Shown: positions 21,345-34,359, numbered from the stretch's first letter. The stretch: DNA of 64,000 nucleotides from Cryptomeria japonica (GCF_030272615.1 NC_081406.1:219719497-219783496); one strand, 5' to 3'. Notes: generated by a model from the sequence alone, not told the origin. Made by a program: numbers and translations.

Positions 21345-24300
21345 ATGATGAAGAGGGAAGGTCCAAAGTTTAGTAGGGAAAATTTTGGTATATGGAAAGA
21401 TAGGATGAAGATATTCATCAAAAGAATGGGTGCTCAACACTAGAGTTATGTTGAGAATGTCTATGTTGTCCCTACCAGTACTCTCACCGATGACCAAAAG
21501 AGAGAGATGCAAGAAAATGGGCAAGTCATGGAAGCCCTTATTAGTAGTCTATTTGACATTGAGTTTATTGATGTTCAGGACAAGGTAAATCCCAAAGAGG
21601 TATGGGATCCTCTTGAAAATATCTATGGTGGTGATGAACATGTAAAATAGGCTAAGGAAGAAAGCCTAAGAGGGAAGTTTGAAGATATGTAGATGGTTGA
21701 AGGTGAGACCATTCAGTAGTATGGAATAAGGATCAAAACAATTATTGGAGAAATCAAGAGTGCAGGTGAGAAAATAGAAGACTCCACTGTGGTAAGCAAA
21801 GTCCTGAGATCCCTATTGCTGGTCTATGCAATAAGGGTTGCTACTATTCAGGAGCTGAGATCAATAGACAAGACTAAGGTATCCTTGGACTCCATCATAG
21901 CCAAGCTGACAGCCTATGAGCTAAATAGTTTTGATGGTAGTGTTCAAAGGACTGAATTAGCATTTAAAGTCTCTACTCTACCATCCAGAAAAGAAAAAGA
22001 AGCTAGCACTAGTGGTGAACCTAGACAAAACAGAGAAATGAATGATGAGGAGATTTTGATGGCATTTGAAGCTCTTCTTGTCAGGAAGCTTCCTAAAGGA
22101 ATCAGTAAATAAAAAGGTAAGTTACCTTTGAAATGTTTTTCTTGTAACCAAATAGGACATATTGCTATAAACTATCCTAATGGTGATAACAAGGACAAAC
22201 CAGAAAGGTTCAGGAAATTCAAAGGAGGAAACCAGAGAAACTATTTTGTGGTAGTGTATGAAGGTGTCACAGATGAAGAATCAGAGGATGAAGAAAATGA
22301 AGATATTGTGTTTGTTGCTATGAAAGAAGATGTGTCAGACAAGAAGGCTCTTGTCTCCTAGTTTGATAATTCCAATGAGTAGATCATTGACAGTGGCTAT
22401 TCTCACCATATGATAGGTGACCGGAGAAAGTTTCTATCCTTGGCGGAGTATGATGGTGGTGTGGTTTGCTTTGGCAATGATGCACCATGTATGGGCAAAG
22501 GCAGAGGGTCCATCTCTCTGAATGGAAAGAGTAGTGCTGAGAATGTGTACTGGGTTGATGGTCTCAGACACAACCTTCTGAGTGTTACCCAGCTAAATGA
22601 CAGTGGCCTCACTTTAGAATTCAAGAATGGAGTCTGCAGAATCAAAGGAAAAGATGGTGAATTGGTGGCCACCGGCATGTAGACTAAAGGTAACCTATTT
22701 CATCTGAATTCAAATATAAGTACGTGTCTTATGGCTAAGTTTGATGATAGCTGGATATGGCATAGGAGACTTTGCCATGTAAACTTTGATAATATTGTGA
22801 AGGCTAGTAAGATCAAGGTAGTTAGAGGGTTATCGGTGCTAAGAAAACTAGACAATACCTTGTGCAAAGAGTGTCAATTGGGGAGAATGTCTTCCTCAAC
22901 CTTTAAAGGTAAATCTTTCACTGTTGACAACTTGCTTGATCTTGTGCATACTAATTTGTGTGGTCCTATGAAAACTAGAAGTGTGTAGGGTGATAGGTAC
23001 TTCATGATTCTCACTGATGACTGCTCAAGAATGATGTGGGTCACATTCTTGAAAGACAAGTATAAAGCCTTTTTGAAATTCGAAGCTTTTAGAGCATTAG
23101 TGGAGAAGGAAAGCGGTAAAATGATCAAGTGTCTCAGAACTGATCAAGGAGGGGAATTCACTTCTGGTGAATTCAACAAGTATTGTGAAGAATTTGGCAT
23201 CAAGAGGCAATTGTCTACCCCCTGGACTCCACAGCAGAATGGCCTAGCAGAGAGGAATAACCGGACTGTGGTTGAAGCAGCTAGAACCATGTTGATTCAA
23301 GGAAAGGTAGCTCACACCTTTTGGAGAGAAGCAGTGAGCACTGCAGTCTACACAATGAACCAGGTACTCATCAAGAAAGGTAAGGACAAAACTCCTTATG
23401 AGTATTGGACCGGTAAGACACCTATGGTTAACTACTTTATGGTTTTTGGTAGCAAATGTTACATCAAGAGGAGTGAACATCAGGGCAAATTTGAAGCTAA
23501 ATGTGATGAGGGAATATTCCTAGGATATTCAACCAAAAGTAAAGCTCTCAAGTGTTACAACAATAGGACTCAGAGAATTATGGAAAGTATCAATGTAAGA
23601 TTTGATGAATCCTCTGAGAAAACTGAGGAAACTGACAGTAAGCAAACTGTAAATGAATCGGTTGCAACCTTCTGGGAACCAGTTTTCAGTCAACCAAGTA
23701 CCAACAATAGTGTTCCTAAACCGGTGAGCGTTGATACTGATGAAGATGAGGATGAAGAGGAAAAGCAAGAACTAGTAAAGACCATTCCTTGGTATGTCAA
23801 GCTGAATCATGATCCTAAGCAGATCATAGGAGATAAGGATGCAGGAATCTTTACAAGAAGAAAGATCAGATAGAACTCATGTATGATCTCTAAATTTGAG
23901 CCTAAATCATTCAAAGAGGCTCATAAAGATGAAGACTAGATCAAGGCAATGGAAGAGTAACTTGACCAGATAGAGAAAAATGGTACATGGTCCTTGGTAC
24001 CTAGACAAGAGCATAAAAATGTCATTGGCACCAAATGGGTGTTTAGAAACAGGCTGAATGAGGATGGCATAGTGATTAGGAATAAAGCCAGATTGGTGTG
24101 CAAAGGATATGCTCAAGGAGAAGGAGAAGACTATGGAGAGACCTTTACTCCTGTAGCCAGATTAGAAGAAGTTCGTATGATTCTTGCATATGCAGCTTTT
24201 AAAGGGTTCAAAGTATATCAAATGGATGTAAAATCTGCATTCCTAAATGGTGTACTTGAAGAGGAGGTGTATATTGAGAAACTAGAAGGGTTTGCCTTAT

Positions 24301-25421
24301 CTGAAGATAGTGACATGGTATGTAGGCTACTTAAAGCCTTATATGGTCTAAAGCAAGCACCTAGGGCATGGTATGAGTGCCTACATTCCCATCTTGTGAA
24401 GATTGGATTTGAGAGAACAAGTGAAGATAGCAATATCTACTTGAAGTCTGAAGGAGATCAAATCTTGATCTGTGAGGTTTTTATTGATGACATTATCTTT
24501 GGTGGAGATGACAAGATGAGTCATGAGTTTGCTGATGAGATGAAGAAAGAGTTTGAGATGTCACTCATAGGGGAGATTAAGTTCTTCATTGGACTGCAAA
24601 TCCAACAGATGAAAGATGGAATCTTTATCACTCAGTCCAAATATGTCAAAGAGGTGTTGAAGACCTTTGACATGGAAGATAGCAAACTGGTTGGTACACC
24701 AATGGTGACCGGTTGCAAATTGTCAAAAGAAGATGATTCTCCACCAGTGGATGAGAAAGAATATCGATCAATGATTGGTAAGTTGCATTATGTAGTGCAT
24801 AACAGACTGAATATTGCACATGTAGTTGGCATTACTGCAAGGTTCCAGAAAAGTCCAAGAGAATCCCACTTGGCTGCAGTCAGGTGGATTCTTAGGTATC
24901 TAAAGGGAACAATTGACTATGGATTGTGGTACCCATACAACAATGATTTCATTCTGAAAGTATTCACAGATGCTAATTGGGCAAGAAATGTAGATGATCA
25001 GAAAAGCACAATCGGTGGTGCATTCTTTCTCGGTGGTAGACTGGTCTCATGGATGAGTAAAAAGCAGAGTTGTATCTCTCAGTCTATAGTGGAAGTAGAG
25101 TATGTTGTAGTTTTCATGAACTGCACTCAGACAATCTAGATGAAGCATGTTTTAAATGGCTTCAAAATCCCTATATCTGAACCAGTAAGTATATTCTATG
25201 ATAACACAAGTGCTATCAATATTTCAAAGAATCCGGTTTTACATTCTAGAACCAAGCATTTTGAGCTCAAGTATCATTTCTTGAGGGAAGAGGTTCAGAA
25301 TAAAGAGATTGCACTGGAACATGTTTCCAATAAGGAGCAGTTAGCAAACATATTCACCAAGCCTCTCCCAAAGACTACATTTGTGCATTTAAGAGGTGGA
25401 TTGGGGGTACTGCCCCTTTAG
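21345..25421 (+). pseudogene. Element D gag-pol: one frame with 13 premature stops
   Basis: From ATG 21345 to TAG 25419-25421 the frame never shifts (1358 codons). Stops lie at 21441, 21648, 21690, 21717, 22110, 22359, 22380, 22680, 22986, 23871, 23937, 23958 and 25137. Each fits a lost Gln or Trp codon. Gag N-terminal domain: residues 1-230. Zinc knuckle CFSCNQIGHIAINY near 264, last Cys now Tyr. Protease IIDSGYSHHM near 349. Integrase zinc region WHRRLCHVNF near 470; catalytic acids in ILTDDCSRM, LRTDQGGEF and NGLAERNNR. RT: YQMDVKSAFLNG near 959 and FIDDIIFGG near 1047. RNase H: FTDANWARN near 1207, later FYDNTSAINIS. The polyprotein would have made all enzymes for copying and integration. 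It cannot be translated in full now. Confidence 0.92.
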
Positions 25422-25495
25422 GAGGTGAACTAAAAGTATTTGTTCCACATCAGTCAGGTATTGCATAAGTGAAATTTTTGTTGATTGATGTGTTG

Positions 25496-25675
25496 AAGGA
25501 TGCTACTCCTCAGGGGGAGTAGCATAATGGAATAGAGATGCTTGTGCCTCCACTTTAACATTGTTGTCAAAGGGGAGAAGGAGTGAAGCTAAAAAGATAT
25601 CTGCAGAAAATGGGGGAGAAGATGTGAAGCGGAGAGATATCTTTGTATATTGCCATCAATGCCAAAGGGGGAGAT
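25496..25675 (+). other. Triple purine-box region and polypurine tract of element D
   Basis: Three G-rich boxes: tcagggggagtagc near 25512, tcaaaggggagaagg near 25568, and the tract abutting the LTR, gccaaagggggagat (25661-25675). Only the last is at the primer position. SIRE-type elements are known for repeated tract-like boxes. Element B has matching boxes at the same spacing order. Confidence 0.8.
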
Positions 25676-27233
25676 TGTTGGCATTTTGCGAACCGGTACG
25701 AGGACATAATGGCTTGTATGTTGTCATTGATGTCAATATGTGATATGTGAGAAGGGAGAACCAACTTATGTGTGAACCGGTATATATGCCAAAGTGAAGC
25801 GGTATATTTGTTCAAGATGAACCAGTATGCCAAGGTGAACTAGCATGTAGTTATGGGAACTGACACATGGAAGCATTGTATGACTACCGGTTGGTAGGCA
25901 GTTTCCACTTCAGGATTCCCAGTTAGAATACCTCAAGCCTATGTGACTCAATCGGTGATCTTTGTGTGATGAGTCAGTAGTATAATGGAGAATAGATCAT
26001 GTTGCCACGTAAGTTCTGTACACATGAAGGATCTTGCATAAAGAAGACTATCTCTATCTACCTTGGGAATGTGCAAAGTTTGTCAAATAGTGATAACACA
26101 TGATGGGTTATCAACCACTATGAAATCAGTGGACAATGGATGATGGAGAATGTCTTAAGATCAATTCAAGATTGTTGCATTTAATGCAGTATGATTCAAT
26201 GATTAGAATTGAACCGTTTGAATTGCTTAACCTAATAGGTTTAGGGTTTAGGGTTTTTTCTACTGACCTGTCTATTTCCTATAAGGTTGATGTTGTGTTT
26301 CTTTCAAAAGTTGTTGGCAGAAGTTATATGTGTGTATCCAAGAGAAGTGATATGTGATTCTTGCTAGACCAAAGGAGAGAAGAGGTACCTGTAAAGTGAA
26401 TGTGCAAAAGGTGAAGGGGAGCCAAAATGGATCTGCATTAGCATTGAGTGCTGTTACCAAATCATTGTAATTCTTGTTGATCTTTAACCACTTCAATAGT
26501 TGTGAAATCCCTTAATAGGGTAGCCTTAACCAGCTTGATACAAATCCCTTAACAGGGTAACTCGAAGTTATTGAGTTCTGAGAAGCTGTAGTGCTCTGGA
26601 GATCCTTTAGCTATTGAGTTCTTTGAATCCTCTAATAAGGTAACCCTAACCGGGTTTAACCCTTAACCAAGTATTATAGCCATCCCTTAATCGGGTGATC
26701 CCTACTAGGACCGGTTCCTAGCAGAACCTATTGTAATGTCTTTAACCGGATAAGGCTCCTAACAGAGCAGACTTCTAAAGAGTTCAAAAAGAAGCTTGTG
26801 GGTATTCATCCCCACCGTGGTTTTTCCTAGTTGGGTTCCACATGAAAATTATGTGTGTCATGTGTGATGATTTTATCTTGTGATGCTTTGTTATTACCTA
26901 TTGAGCATATGATGGTTCTATGTTTTATGCCTGTCTATAAAATATACTGAATTAACTATTGTGAAGATCTGATGATAGTTTACCTGTTCATGCATGAGGG
27001 TGTAATGGTACTATAGTATTGAGCTAAGAGGAAATCTTAGTGAATAACTAGTTTATGATTGTTTTAGTTGTTCTAAGTCTTATCGGTTGCACTCTGTTTC
27101 AACCAGTGTCACTGTTTGCCAGTCACTTGGAGTATTTGCTGACAAACCAGTTTTGGATAGTATTTTACCTATATTGATTCACCCCCCCCTCTCAATACCA
27201 GTTTGGTACTAATCATTCATCATTGGGTTATCA
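25676..27233 (+). repeat. 3' LTR of element D
   Basis: 1558 bp, partner of 19735-21273 with scattered substitutions and a few short indels (for example an extra gatgattttatcttgt near 26865). Ends at TTATCA before ttgcc. Confidence 0.93.
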
Positions 27234-27238
27234 TTGCC

Positions 27239-28136
27239 ACCTTTTCCTTTCATAATAAACTAGGTCCAATCGATTACTTGGAGCATCCCCTAAATCTAGT
27301 GATGGAAGTGGAACCTTGAGCATTGCATGTTCTAAGGATCATCATCTTTTCATCTCTCCTTTTTGCACACAAGTCGCAATAAAAGTTCATTTGCATTGTC
27401 AATCCGCTATAAAATTTCGTTCTTCTTTGTAATATAGTATCAATTTCATGGATTTAGTCAATTTTGGATGAGACGCATGCAACAGTGAGCTTTCAACAAA
27501 TCAAATCCTTCAATAGATGTTGGCAACAACATGGTTTTTAGATAATTTGTCCTTTATCAAGATAACAACATTGTGACCAGATCAAACATGTTAACATATG
27601 TGGAAAGAAACACAATTAACTTGAGGATTCCATTGGATGTTGGGGTCAAGTCTTGGTTTTCTCTTGATTTTATTTTTTATGGTGACATGTCTTAGCTTTT
27701 CCGAGATGTCTTCTACTAGAGATTCTATCTCTAGGATGTCTTTGACTAGAAAGGAAAGGATGGGGTATGTTCACCTTTTTTGTTGTCTATGGATTCTCTC
27801 TTAGTAATACTATGGCTTTTCCAAGGATATGAGGACACTGTGAGTCTAGTGTGTAGTGGGACATTCCTTGTTTGTGACTATATGATCTCCATGTAAACAA
27901 GTACAATGATTTTCTAGGTCAAACCTATAATTGGATGGTCATAACATATTTTTCATAATAAAGCTCAATGATGATAATAGCACAAGAAGCTCTTTCACCT
28001 CCATATCTTCTACCTTCCATTCCCTCTTTTCTCATTTGTCCTCCTTTGTCCACCTTGAGCCCTTTGTAGTCTAATATCACACGACTAAGTATAATGACAC
28101 ACTTAAAGTATTTGCATCTCATGTAGTCTTCATTTG
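27239..28136 (+). mobile_element. Element C, fragment 2: non-coding
   Basis: Lies between elements D and E, whose target duplications show that it once joined 19734 on the left and 34812 on the right. No ORF or motif I recognise. Repeated words around gatgtcttctactaga/gatgtctttgactaga occur near 27700-27760. Read as the region between integrase and the 3' LTR of the old gypsy element. Confidence 0.45.
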
Positions 28137-28582
28137 TGTTGGTGTAAATAAATATTCATTTTGGATATTATTACACATACTTAAGTTAACTTAGAATAAT
28201 GCATCTCTTCGTAGTTTGGATTTGAGACACTTAGGGAAGTGTGCACATAGAGATAGAGCTTGTAGGAGAAATTCCACCTTTTGTGGTCTTATTTTGCTAT
28301 TACACTCCACATTCAGTGGGTCATCCACCTCTTGTGGAATATTGTATTATTTCTCCTACCTACCTTAGTATTTCTTACCTACCCTTGTTTCTCATTGAGC
28401 CACATGTCATATTTGTGTGCTCATACATCCATATGGCCTTGCCTATATAAGCAGGCCTCTATTCATTGTATTGGTTAATCCAGTTGATCATTTGTATATT
28501 GATGAGAATACAGTTTGTTCTTGTCATTCTATTGTCTCTTTTATGCTTTTCATTGTGCCCTTGACCTTGGCAAAATCCTACA
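28137..28582 (+). repeat. 5' LTR of element E
   Basis: 446 bp from TGTTGGTGTAAATAAATATT to CAAAATCCTACA. Contains the TATA box at 28444. Cognate LTRs are at 34360-34806 and 60428-60937. Confidence 0.95.
28444..28450 (+). promoter_or_regulatory. TATA box of element E
   Basis: tatataa in the context gcctatataagcaggc. It is conserved at 34668 in the other LTR and at 60771 in element H. Transcription probably starts about 30 bp downstream. Confidence 0.75.
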
Positions 28583-28595
28583 TGGTATCAGAGCT
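28583..28595 (+). other. Primer binding site of element E
   Basis: TGGTATCAGAGCT abuts the LTR end. Met-tRNA type. Confidence 0.92.
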
Positions 28596-30019
28596 ATCGG
28601 GGCTTCATTGATTGGTTTTTGGAGACATCATGGAAGGCTTCTATTTTTGGATTTGGGGATCTTCATTTTTTGGGGGCGTCATACAGCGATTTGGACATCA
28701 CCATTGAATCTGGGAGGCCATTTCCATAAATTTCAACTATAAAGTCGACCTATTTTGGTGAGAAAATTTTTTTCCCCATTTTGGCTATTATCATATGGAT
28801 TTCGAAATTTTTTTAAAAAAATTTATTTTAAAAAAAAATAAATTTTGGAAAATCAAAAAATTAAAAAAAAATCCAAAAAAAAATTTATTTTTTTTGTTTG
28901 GGGGTTCGCAGACCCCCTCGTACACTGTACCTGCATGTCGCAGGTGTTGCAGGTGCCGCTGGCCCACGTCACCCGCTGCTGCCGCCTCCGTACCTCCTGG
29001 TCTCCACGCCTCGCTCGCTGACGCTGCCCATGTAGGTCCATGCACCACTGCCCGTGCAGGTCCCCGTCGCCGCTGCCTGCCGTCCCGTCCCGTCCACGCG
29101 GCTTCCTCCTCCGACCGCCACGCAGGAGCCCAATCGGCTTCTAGGACCCCGCCATGTGGCTCTCACACTACCATCCATATGACATGTCACCTACCATGCA
29201 GATCCACCAGGTCATCGTGCACGTCAGCAAATCCGTACGGTACATCCTACACAGTCATCTACCCAGTCAATAGTCCATACGTACGGATGCCCAGTCAGCA
29301 GGGAGGCAAAGTTTTCACGATGGTCATATGGCTGTCAAATTTAACATAGTGACTTGTTGACGTCAGTACCACATCAACATACTTTTAAATTTTTTTGACC
29401 CCTCTCCATTGAGCTTTTCAGTTTTGCAGTCCAACTTTGAAAGGCCATATCTTCCTCATTTTTGCTCCTTTTTTGGTGCAATGATTTTTGAAATGGCTAA
29501 AATTTTGTGATCTTTGCAGTGGTGTGGTTATTTTCTGATTTTGGTGCATAGGTTTTTTGGAATTTTCAGATTCTCTCAGCTGTACCTATCCAATCGTCAA
29601 TTCTGCAACTTCAAAGGCCTTGTTTGAGCTCATACGACCTCCTTTTTACGTGCCATTTTTTTTGAAAGTGCTTATTTTTTTGTCTACTTTCAAAATCTAT
29701 GATCAGATTTCAGAGATTTTGAGTGGAAATTATACTTTCAGATATTGGTCTTATTTGGCCTATTAGGTACTTGTAAATTGCTTGGATCTTAGTTAGATCT
29801 CTTGCATTATCAGTTTGAGACTCTTTTGGCCTTATTGAGGTAGTTGTAAAATTGTAATCAGAAGTCCACTTTGCCATTTTTTGCAAGTGGCCCATTGTAT
29901 ACGCACTAATTATAAAGTGCCAAATCATCACATTTGGGGGGGGTTCTTTGATTGAGTGAATTTGGGGGGGTGTCTTATGTGATTGTGCCTCTCTTTGTGC
30001 TCTTTCCATTTTTGTTGCA
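28596..30019 (+). other. Leader of element E with GC-rich island
   Basis: The 1.4 kb between PBS and gag. It holds A/T homopolymer runs (28800-28890), a run of G then C around gcagaccccc, and an abrupt GC-rich island (28905-29250) with repeated cgtacgg words near 29230-29285. An AT-rich tail conserved with element H follows. ORFs in the island differ from those in element H and are not credited as genes. The (T/A)-rich borders and the G-run are conserved in H. Confidence 0.75.
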
Positions 30020-33000
30020 ATGAGTCCTAATAAATTTCCACCTTTAACTCCACATAATTATGCATCATGGAAAATTAAAGTATGGAGTAAACTAATGGAA
30101 AAGGGTCTCACACACTACATAGATGGAACAATAATAACACCACCTGATCCTAAGGCTGATCCAATTGCTCAATTAGAATGGCTCACAAAGAATTGCATGG
30201 CTCTTGGAACCTTACACAAGTATGTATCAGATGACCTCATTTTTCACATTGAGAAGTGTAAAACAATCAAAGAGGCTTGGGATATGTTTCAAAAATTGTA
30301 TGGACAAGTTGATGAAATCAGAGGCTATCAGATTGACAAAGAGCTCACCAACTTGGATCCCAAGAGTTTTGATACAATCTAAGATTATGTCACCAAAGCA
30401 AATGAGCTAAGAGCAAAGCTTAAGGATTGTGGAATTGACAAAAAGGATGCTTAGTTGATATTCAACTTGTTGGATAAGCTTGCACCAGAATATGCAGCAT
30501 TTGTTGCTAGCTTCCAAACTCATCGTTTGACAGTGGGGAGTTCTTATGTTATGCCTTCATTTGATGCTTTCACAGAAATGTTGATATTGGAACAATCTAA
30601 GTTGTTGAACATGGGGCTTCTCAAGTCTTCAAAGTCCAAGGCTTTGGTGGCTAATCAAGGGAATCAAGGAAGTCAAGGCAAAGATTCCAACAAGAAGAAG
30701 AAGCAATCTAAGTCTAAGCCACACCAAGAAAAAGGAAAATCATCCTCTCCATCACAAGGCGATTTTTCATCCTCTTCCAAGAAGGGGACACCACCTAAGA
30801 AGGATAAACCAACTTGTGCATATTGCAAGAAGTATGGTCATGATGAGCATCGATGCCACACAAAGCAAGTTGATGAGTTAACCAGTCTTCTCAAGAAAAA
30901 CAACATCAACTTGCCATTCGCTTACACAAAGAAGGATTCACCTCCTTCCTCTTCCTCACAGTCTAAGGGAAGAGGGCAAGCATTTGTGGCTACAATAGGT
31001 TCTTCATAGCAATGGATACTTGACTCGGGTGCCTCATATCACATGGGTTCTACAAAGGAGTAGTTTTCTTCATTAGAGCCATCTAAGGTACCTCACATTT
31101 ACATAGGTGATGATACATAGGTAGAGGTTGAAGGGAAAGGTTTAGTTGACATGGATGATGAAACATTTGAAAATGTTCTCTATGTTCCTAACTTGTCTAC
31201 CAACCTTCTCTCCATCTACCAAATCACTCACTATGGGAATGGGAAAAAGGTTGAGTTTACACCAGATTCAGTTGTGGTAAAGGAACTTGATGATGATGCC
31301 TTGGTAGCAGTGGGACAAGTCAATGACAACTCAAGGCTTTATTCATTCTCCCACTTTGTGCCAAGTTCACCTTCTAGGGCCTTGCTTACTCATTCAAATT
31401 TAGAAAGTAAGCTATGGCATGAGCAGTTTGGTCACCTCAACTACCACTATCTTCAGCAACTAAGCACTAAAGACATGGTCACAGGTCTACCTCAAATTAG
31501 TTTTTCAGAGGGTGTATGTTTAGGTTGTTCCATGGGCAAGCATCCCAAAGAAAAGTTTGATAAAGGGAAAGCTTGGAGAGCTTTGGAAGTTCTTCAACTT
31601 GTTCACATCGATGTAGCAGGTCCATTTCCAGCACCTTCATTTAGTAAGGCCCGCTATGTTCTTACCTTCATTGATGACTACTCCCGCTTCACTTGGGTCT
31701 ACTTTCTCATTCATAAGAGTGAAGTATTTGACAGATTTCAGGACTTCAAGACTCGTGTGGAGAAGCAATCAAGGAAAGTGGTCAAGATTCTTTGCACAAA
31801 TAATGGAAGGGAATATGTGAACAAAAGACTTAAGGATTTTTGTACATTTGAGGGAATTGATCTTCAGCATTCTGTAGCATACACTCCACAGTAGAACAGG
31901 GTTGCAGAATGCAAGAATAGAACTCTCAAAGAAATGGCTAGTTGTATGATACATGCATGTTCTCTTGATCCCACCTTTTGGGCAGAGGCTATCAGTTGTG
32001 CCACACACATCCAGAATCGGGTTCCTCACAAAGATTTGCAAGGTATTATTCCTTTTGAAGCTTGGGCTGGTAGGAAACCGATTGTGAGACATTTCAGAGT
32101 CTTTTGGTGTCTAGCATGGGCTCGCATACCTCTGCAGAAATGCAAGGCATTGGAACCTCAGAGTCGGCCTTGCATATTTGTTGGATATCCTGAGGGTGTT
32201 AAGGCATACAGATTGATGGATCCAGAGACACATAAGGTATTCATTGAGAGGAGTGTTCACTTTGAGGAAAGCTCTCCTAGCTTAGCCTCTCAACCTCCTC
32301 CACCTTCCTCCATTGTGGATAGTGATGATAGTGATTCAGATGATGAGACTCCCTCAACTCTGACTCACAGGGTTACACCTCTGTAGGGTCCACTTGTAGT
32401 TGAGGAGCCTCATTCTCCACCTCCACCTAGACCTTGTTGGACTTGACAGACACTTGATTCCACGGGTTCTCTTGTTGGGGATCCTTCAGATACATAGAGA
32501 ACTCGATCACAACATCAGGATCTTCCACATGCATTCATTGCTACCACTTCCAATCCACATACATTTAGGGAAGCATCAGGGGTTCCTAAGTGGGACCAAG
32601 CTATGGAGGAAGAGTATAGTTCCTTGACGAGGAACAACACATGGGATTTAGTCCATCTCCCTAAAGGGAGAAAGATGGTTCGATCTAAGTGGATCTATCG
32701 GACCAAGTTTGCAGTGGATGGTAGTGTGGATAAGTATAAGGCTCATCTTGTTACGAAAGGTTTCTCGTAGGTTGCAAGTGTTGACTATACTAAGACCTTT
32801 GCACCCATAGCCAAGATGAACTCCATTCGTTTGACACTTACTATTGCTGCAGCTCATGGTTGGGCTGTACATCAGATGGATGTGAAGAGTGTTTTTCTTC
32901 ATGGTGATCTTGATGAGGAGATTTATATGGAGCAGCCACAAGGTTTCATCCAGGATACTTCCTTGGTTTGCAGACTAAGGAAATCTCTCTATGGCCTTAA

Positions 33001-34090
33001 GTAGACCCCCATGGCTTGGTACACCAAGATGGATTCCTTTCTTCTCTCTGTAGGGTTCACCAGGTGTCATTTTGATCCAAATGTCTACATTTTGCGACAG
33101 GATGACTCTCACTTGATACTTGTGCTCTATGTTGATGACTTGATCATTATAGGGAGTACTTCATCCATCTTTAGCAGGGTCAAATCTGCTTTGCATGACA
33201 AATTTTCTATGACTGACTTGGGTCTTTTGCACTACTTTCTCAGGATAGAGATTTCATAGTCATCTTTCAGGATTACACTATCGCAGCCCAAGTATGCTCT
33301 TGATCTACTTGCACATTTTCATATGGCTGATTGTAAGCTTGCCCCGACTCCCTTTCTTTCAGGAGTCAAGCTTGAGGCTCAGTGTTCTTCTCCACCTATT
33401 GATGCCACTTTGTATCGTCAGCTTGTGGGTAGTCTCATCTACTTGACTCATACACGCCCTGATATTTCATTTGCAGTTGGCATGGTTTCCCGCTTCATGC
33501 AGGATCCACATGAGCTTCATTGGAAAGCTGCCAAATGCATTCTTCATTACATCTAGGGTACACATCACTATGGGATTCACTATGCAGCAGGAACAGGACT
33601 TCGCTTAGTTGGTTACACAGACTTCAATTGGGCTAGCGATCTTGTTGATCATAAGTCTACTTCTGGTTATAGTTTTCACCTTGGTTTGGGCCTGATTTGT
33701 TGGCAGAGCAAGAAGCAACATGCTATTGCTCTCTCTTCGACTAAGGTTGAGTATCAAGGCGCTGTTAATGCAGTGATTGAGACCATTTGGCTCCAGCGGA
33801 TTCTCACAGAGTTTGGTTTCACCACTCCACAGCCGACAGTTCTACATTGTGACAATCAGAGTGCAATTGCGATCTCAAAGAACCCGGTCTAGCACCAGCG
33901 GACCAAACACATCGAGATTCATATACACTATATCCGAGAGCTCATCCAGGAGCAGGTCATTGATTTGCAGTATTGTCCTACAATAGAGCAAGTTGCTGAC
34001 ATATTCACCAAACCTTTCACCGAGAGTAAGTTCCAGCAGTTGCTCGCTCTCTTGGGGGTGTGGGATGTGTCATTAGGGGGGGTCAGCTGA
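30020..34090 (+). pseudogene. Element E gag-pol: one frame with 14 premature stops
   Basis: ATG 30020 to TGA 34088-34090 stays in one frame. Stops: 30380, 30452, 31007, 31061, 31118, 31892, 32384, 32444, 32495, 32768, 33002, 33257, 33554, 33890. Gag: LTPHNYASWKIKVWSKLMEK, and zinc knuckle CAYCKKYGHDEHRCH. Protease: ILDSGASYHM near 31021. Integrase: zinc region LWHEQFGHLNY; FIDDYSRFTW; the second catalytic Asp is Asn (CTNNGREY in place of RTDNGGEY); NRVAECKNR. RT: HQMDVKSVFLHGD and LYVDDLIIIG, active site intact. RNase H: YTDFNWASD, HCDNQSAIAIS and a close at ADIFTKPF. The Asp-to-Asn change and the stops make it dead. Confidence 0.94.
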
Positions 34091-34348
34091 CTTCTCCTTC
34101 CTCTCTTATGGGGGGGACTTTTTCCTCTTTGATGTTTTGTCCTTCTTCTTTGAGAGTCTTTTGTACATTCATCTCTCTTTTGGGGGGGAGCTTTTTCCCA
34201 CTGGGTTTTCTCGCTTTCTCCGTTTGTGAGAGATTGCTTTGCATAGTTTTGCTTGCATTTACGTATTGTACATGGGTACCTATCATGGCCTAGTAGCCGG
34301 GACCCATCTTGCATTGTTGACTTGAGTCTTCACTCCCCTAAGTTGCAC

Positions 34349-34359
34349 TTAAGGGGGGG
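34349..34359 (+). other. Polypurine tract of element E
   Basis: taaggggggg directly before the LTR start tgttgg. Upstream, 34070-34200 has several more G-runs (taggggggg, atggggggga, ttgggggggag). Confidence 0.85.

Larger units (their letters stand above)
19735..27233 (+). mobile_element. Element D: complete Ty1/copia retrotransposon, SIRE/Maximus-like
   Basis: The LTRs at 19735-21273 and 25676-27233 are highly similar. PBS, PPT and an exact 5-bp target duplication ttgcc (19730-19734 and 27234-27238) are all present. The domain order gag, protease, integrase, RT, RNase H is that of Ty1/copia. Long LTRs, several G-rich boxes before the 3' LTR and the large leader suggest the SIRE/Maximus lineage (inference). 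It inserted into element C. Confidence 0.94.

Noticed and set aside
21345-25421. Stop-codon reassignment or programmed readthrough in element D
   Set aside because: Stops are TAG and TAA at both Gln and Trp sites, accompanied by Cys-to-Tyr changes; deamination explains all of them more simply.
28795-29349. Pro/Ser/Arg-rich ORF in the GC-rich leader island of element E
   Set aside because: GC-rich DNA gives long frames on both strands; element H does not keep the same protein.
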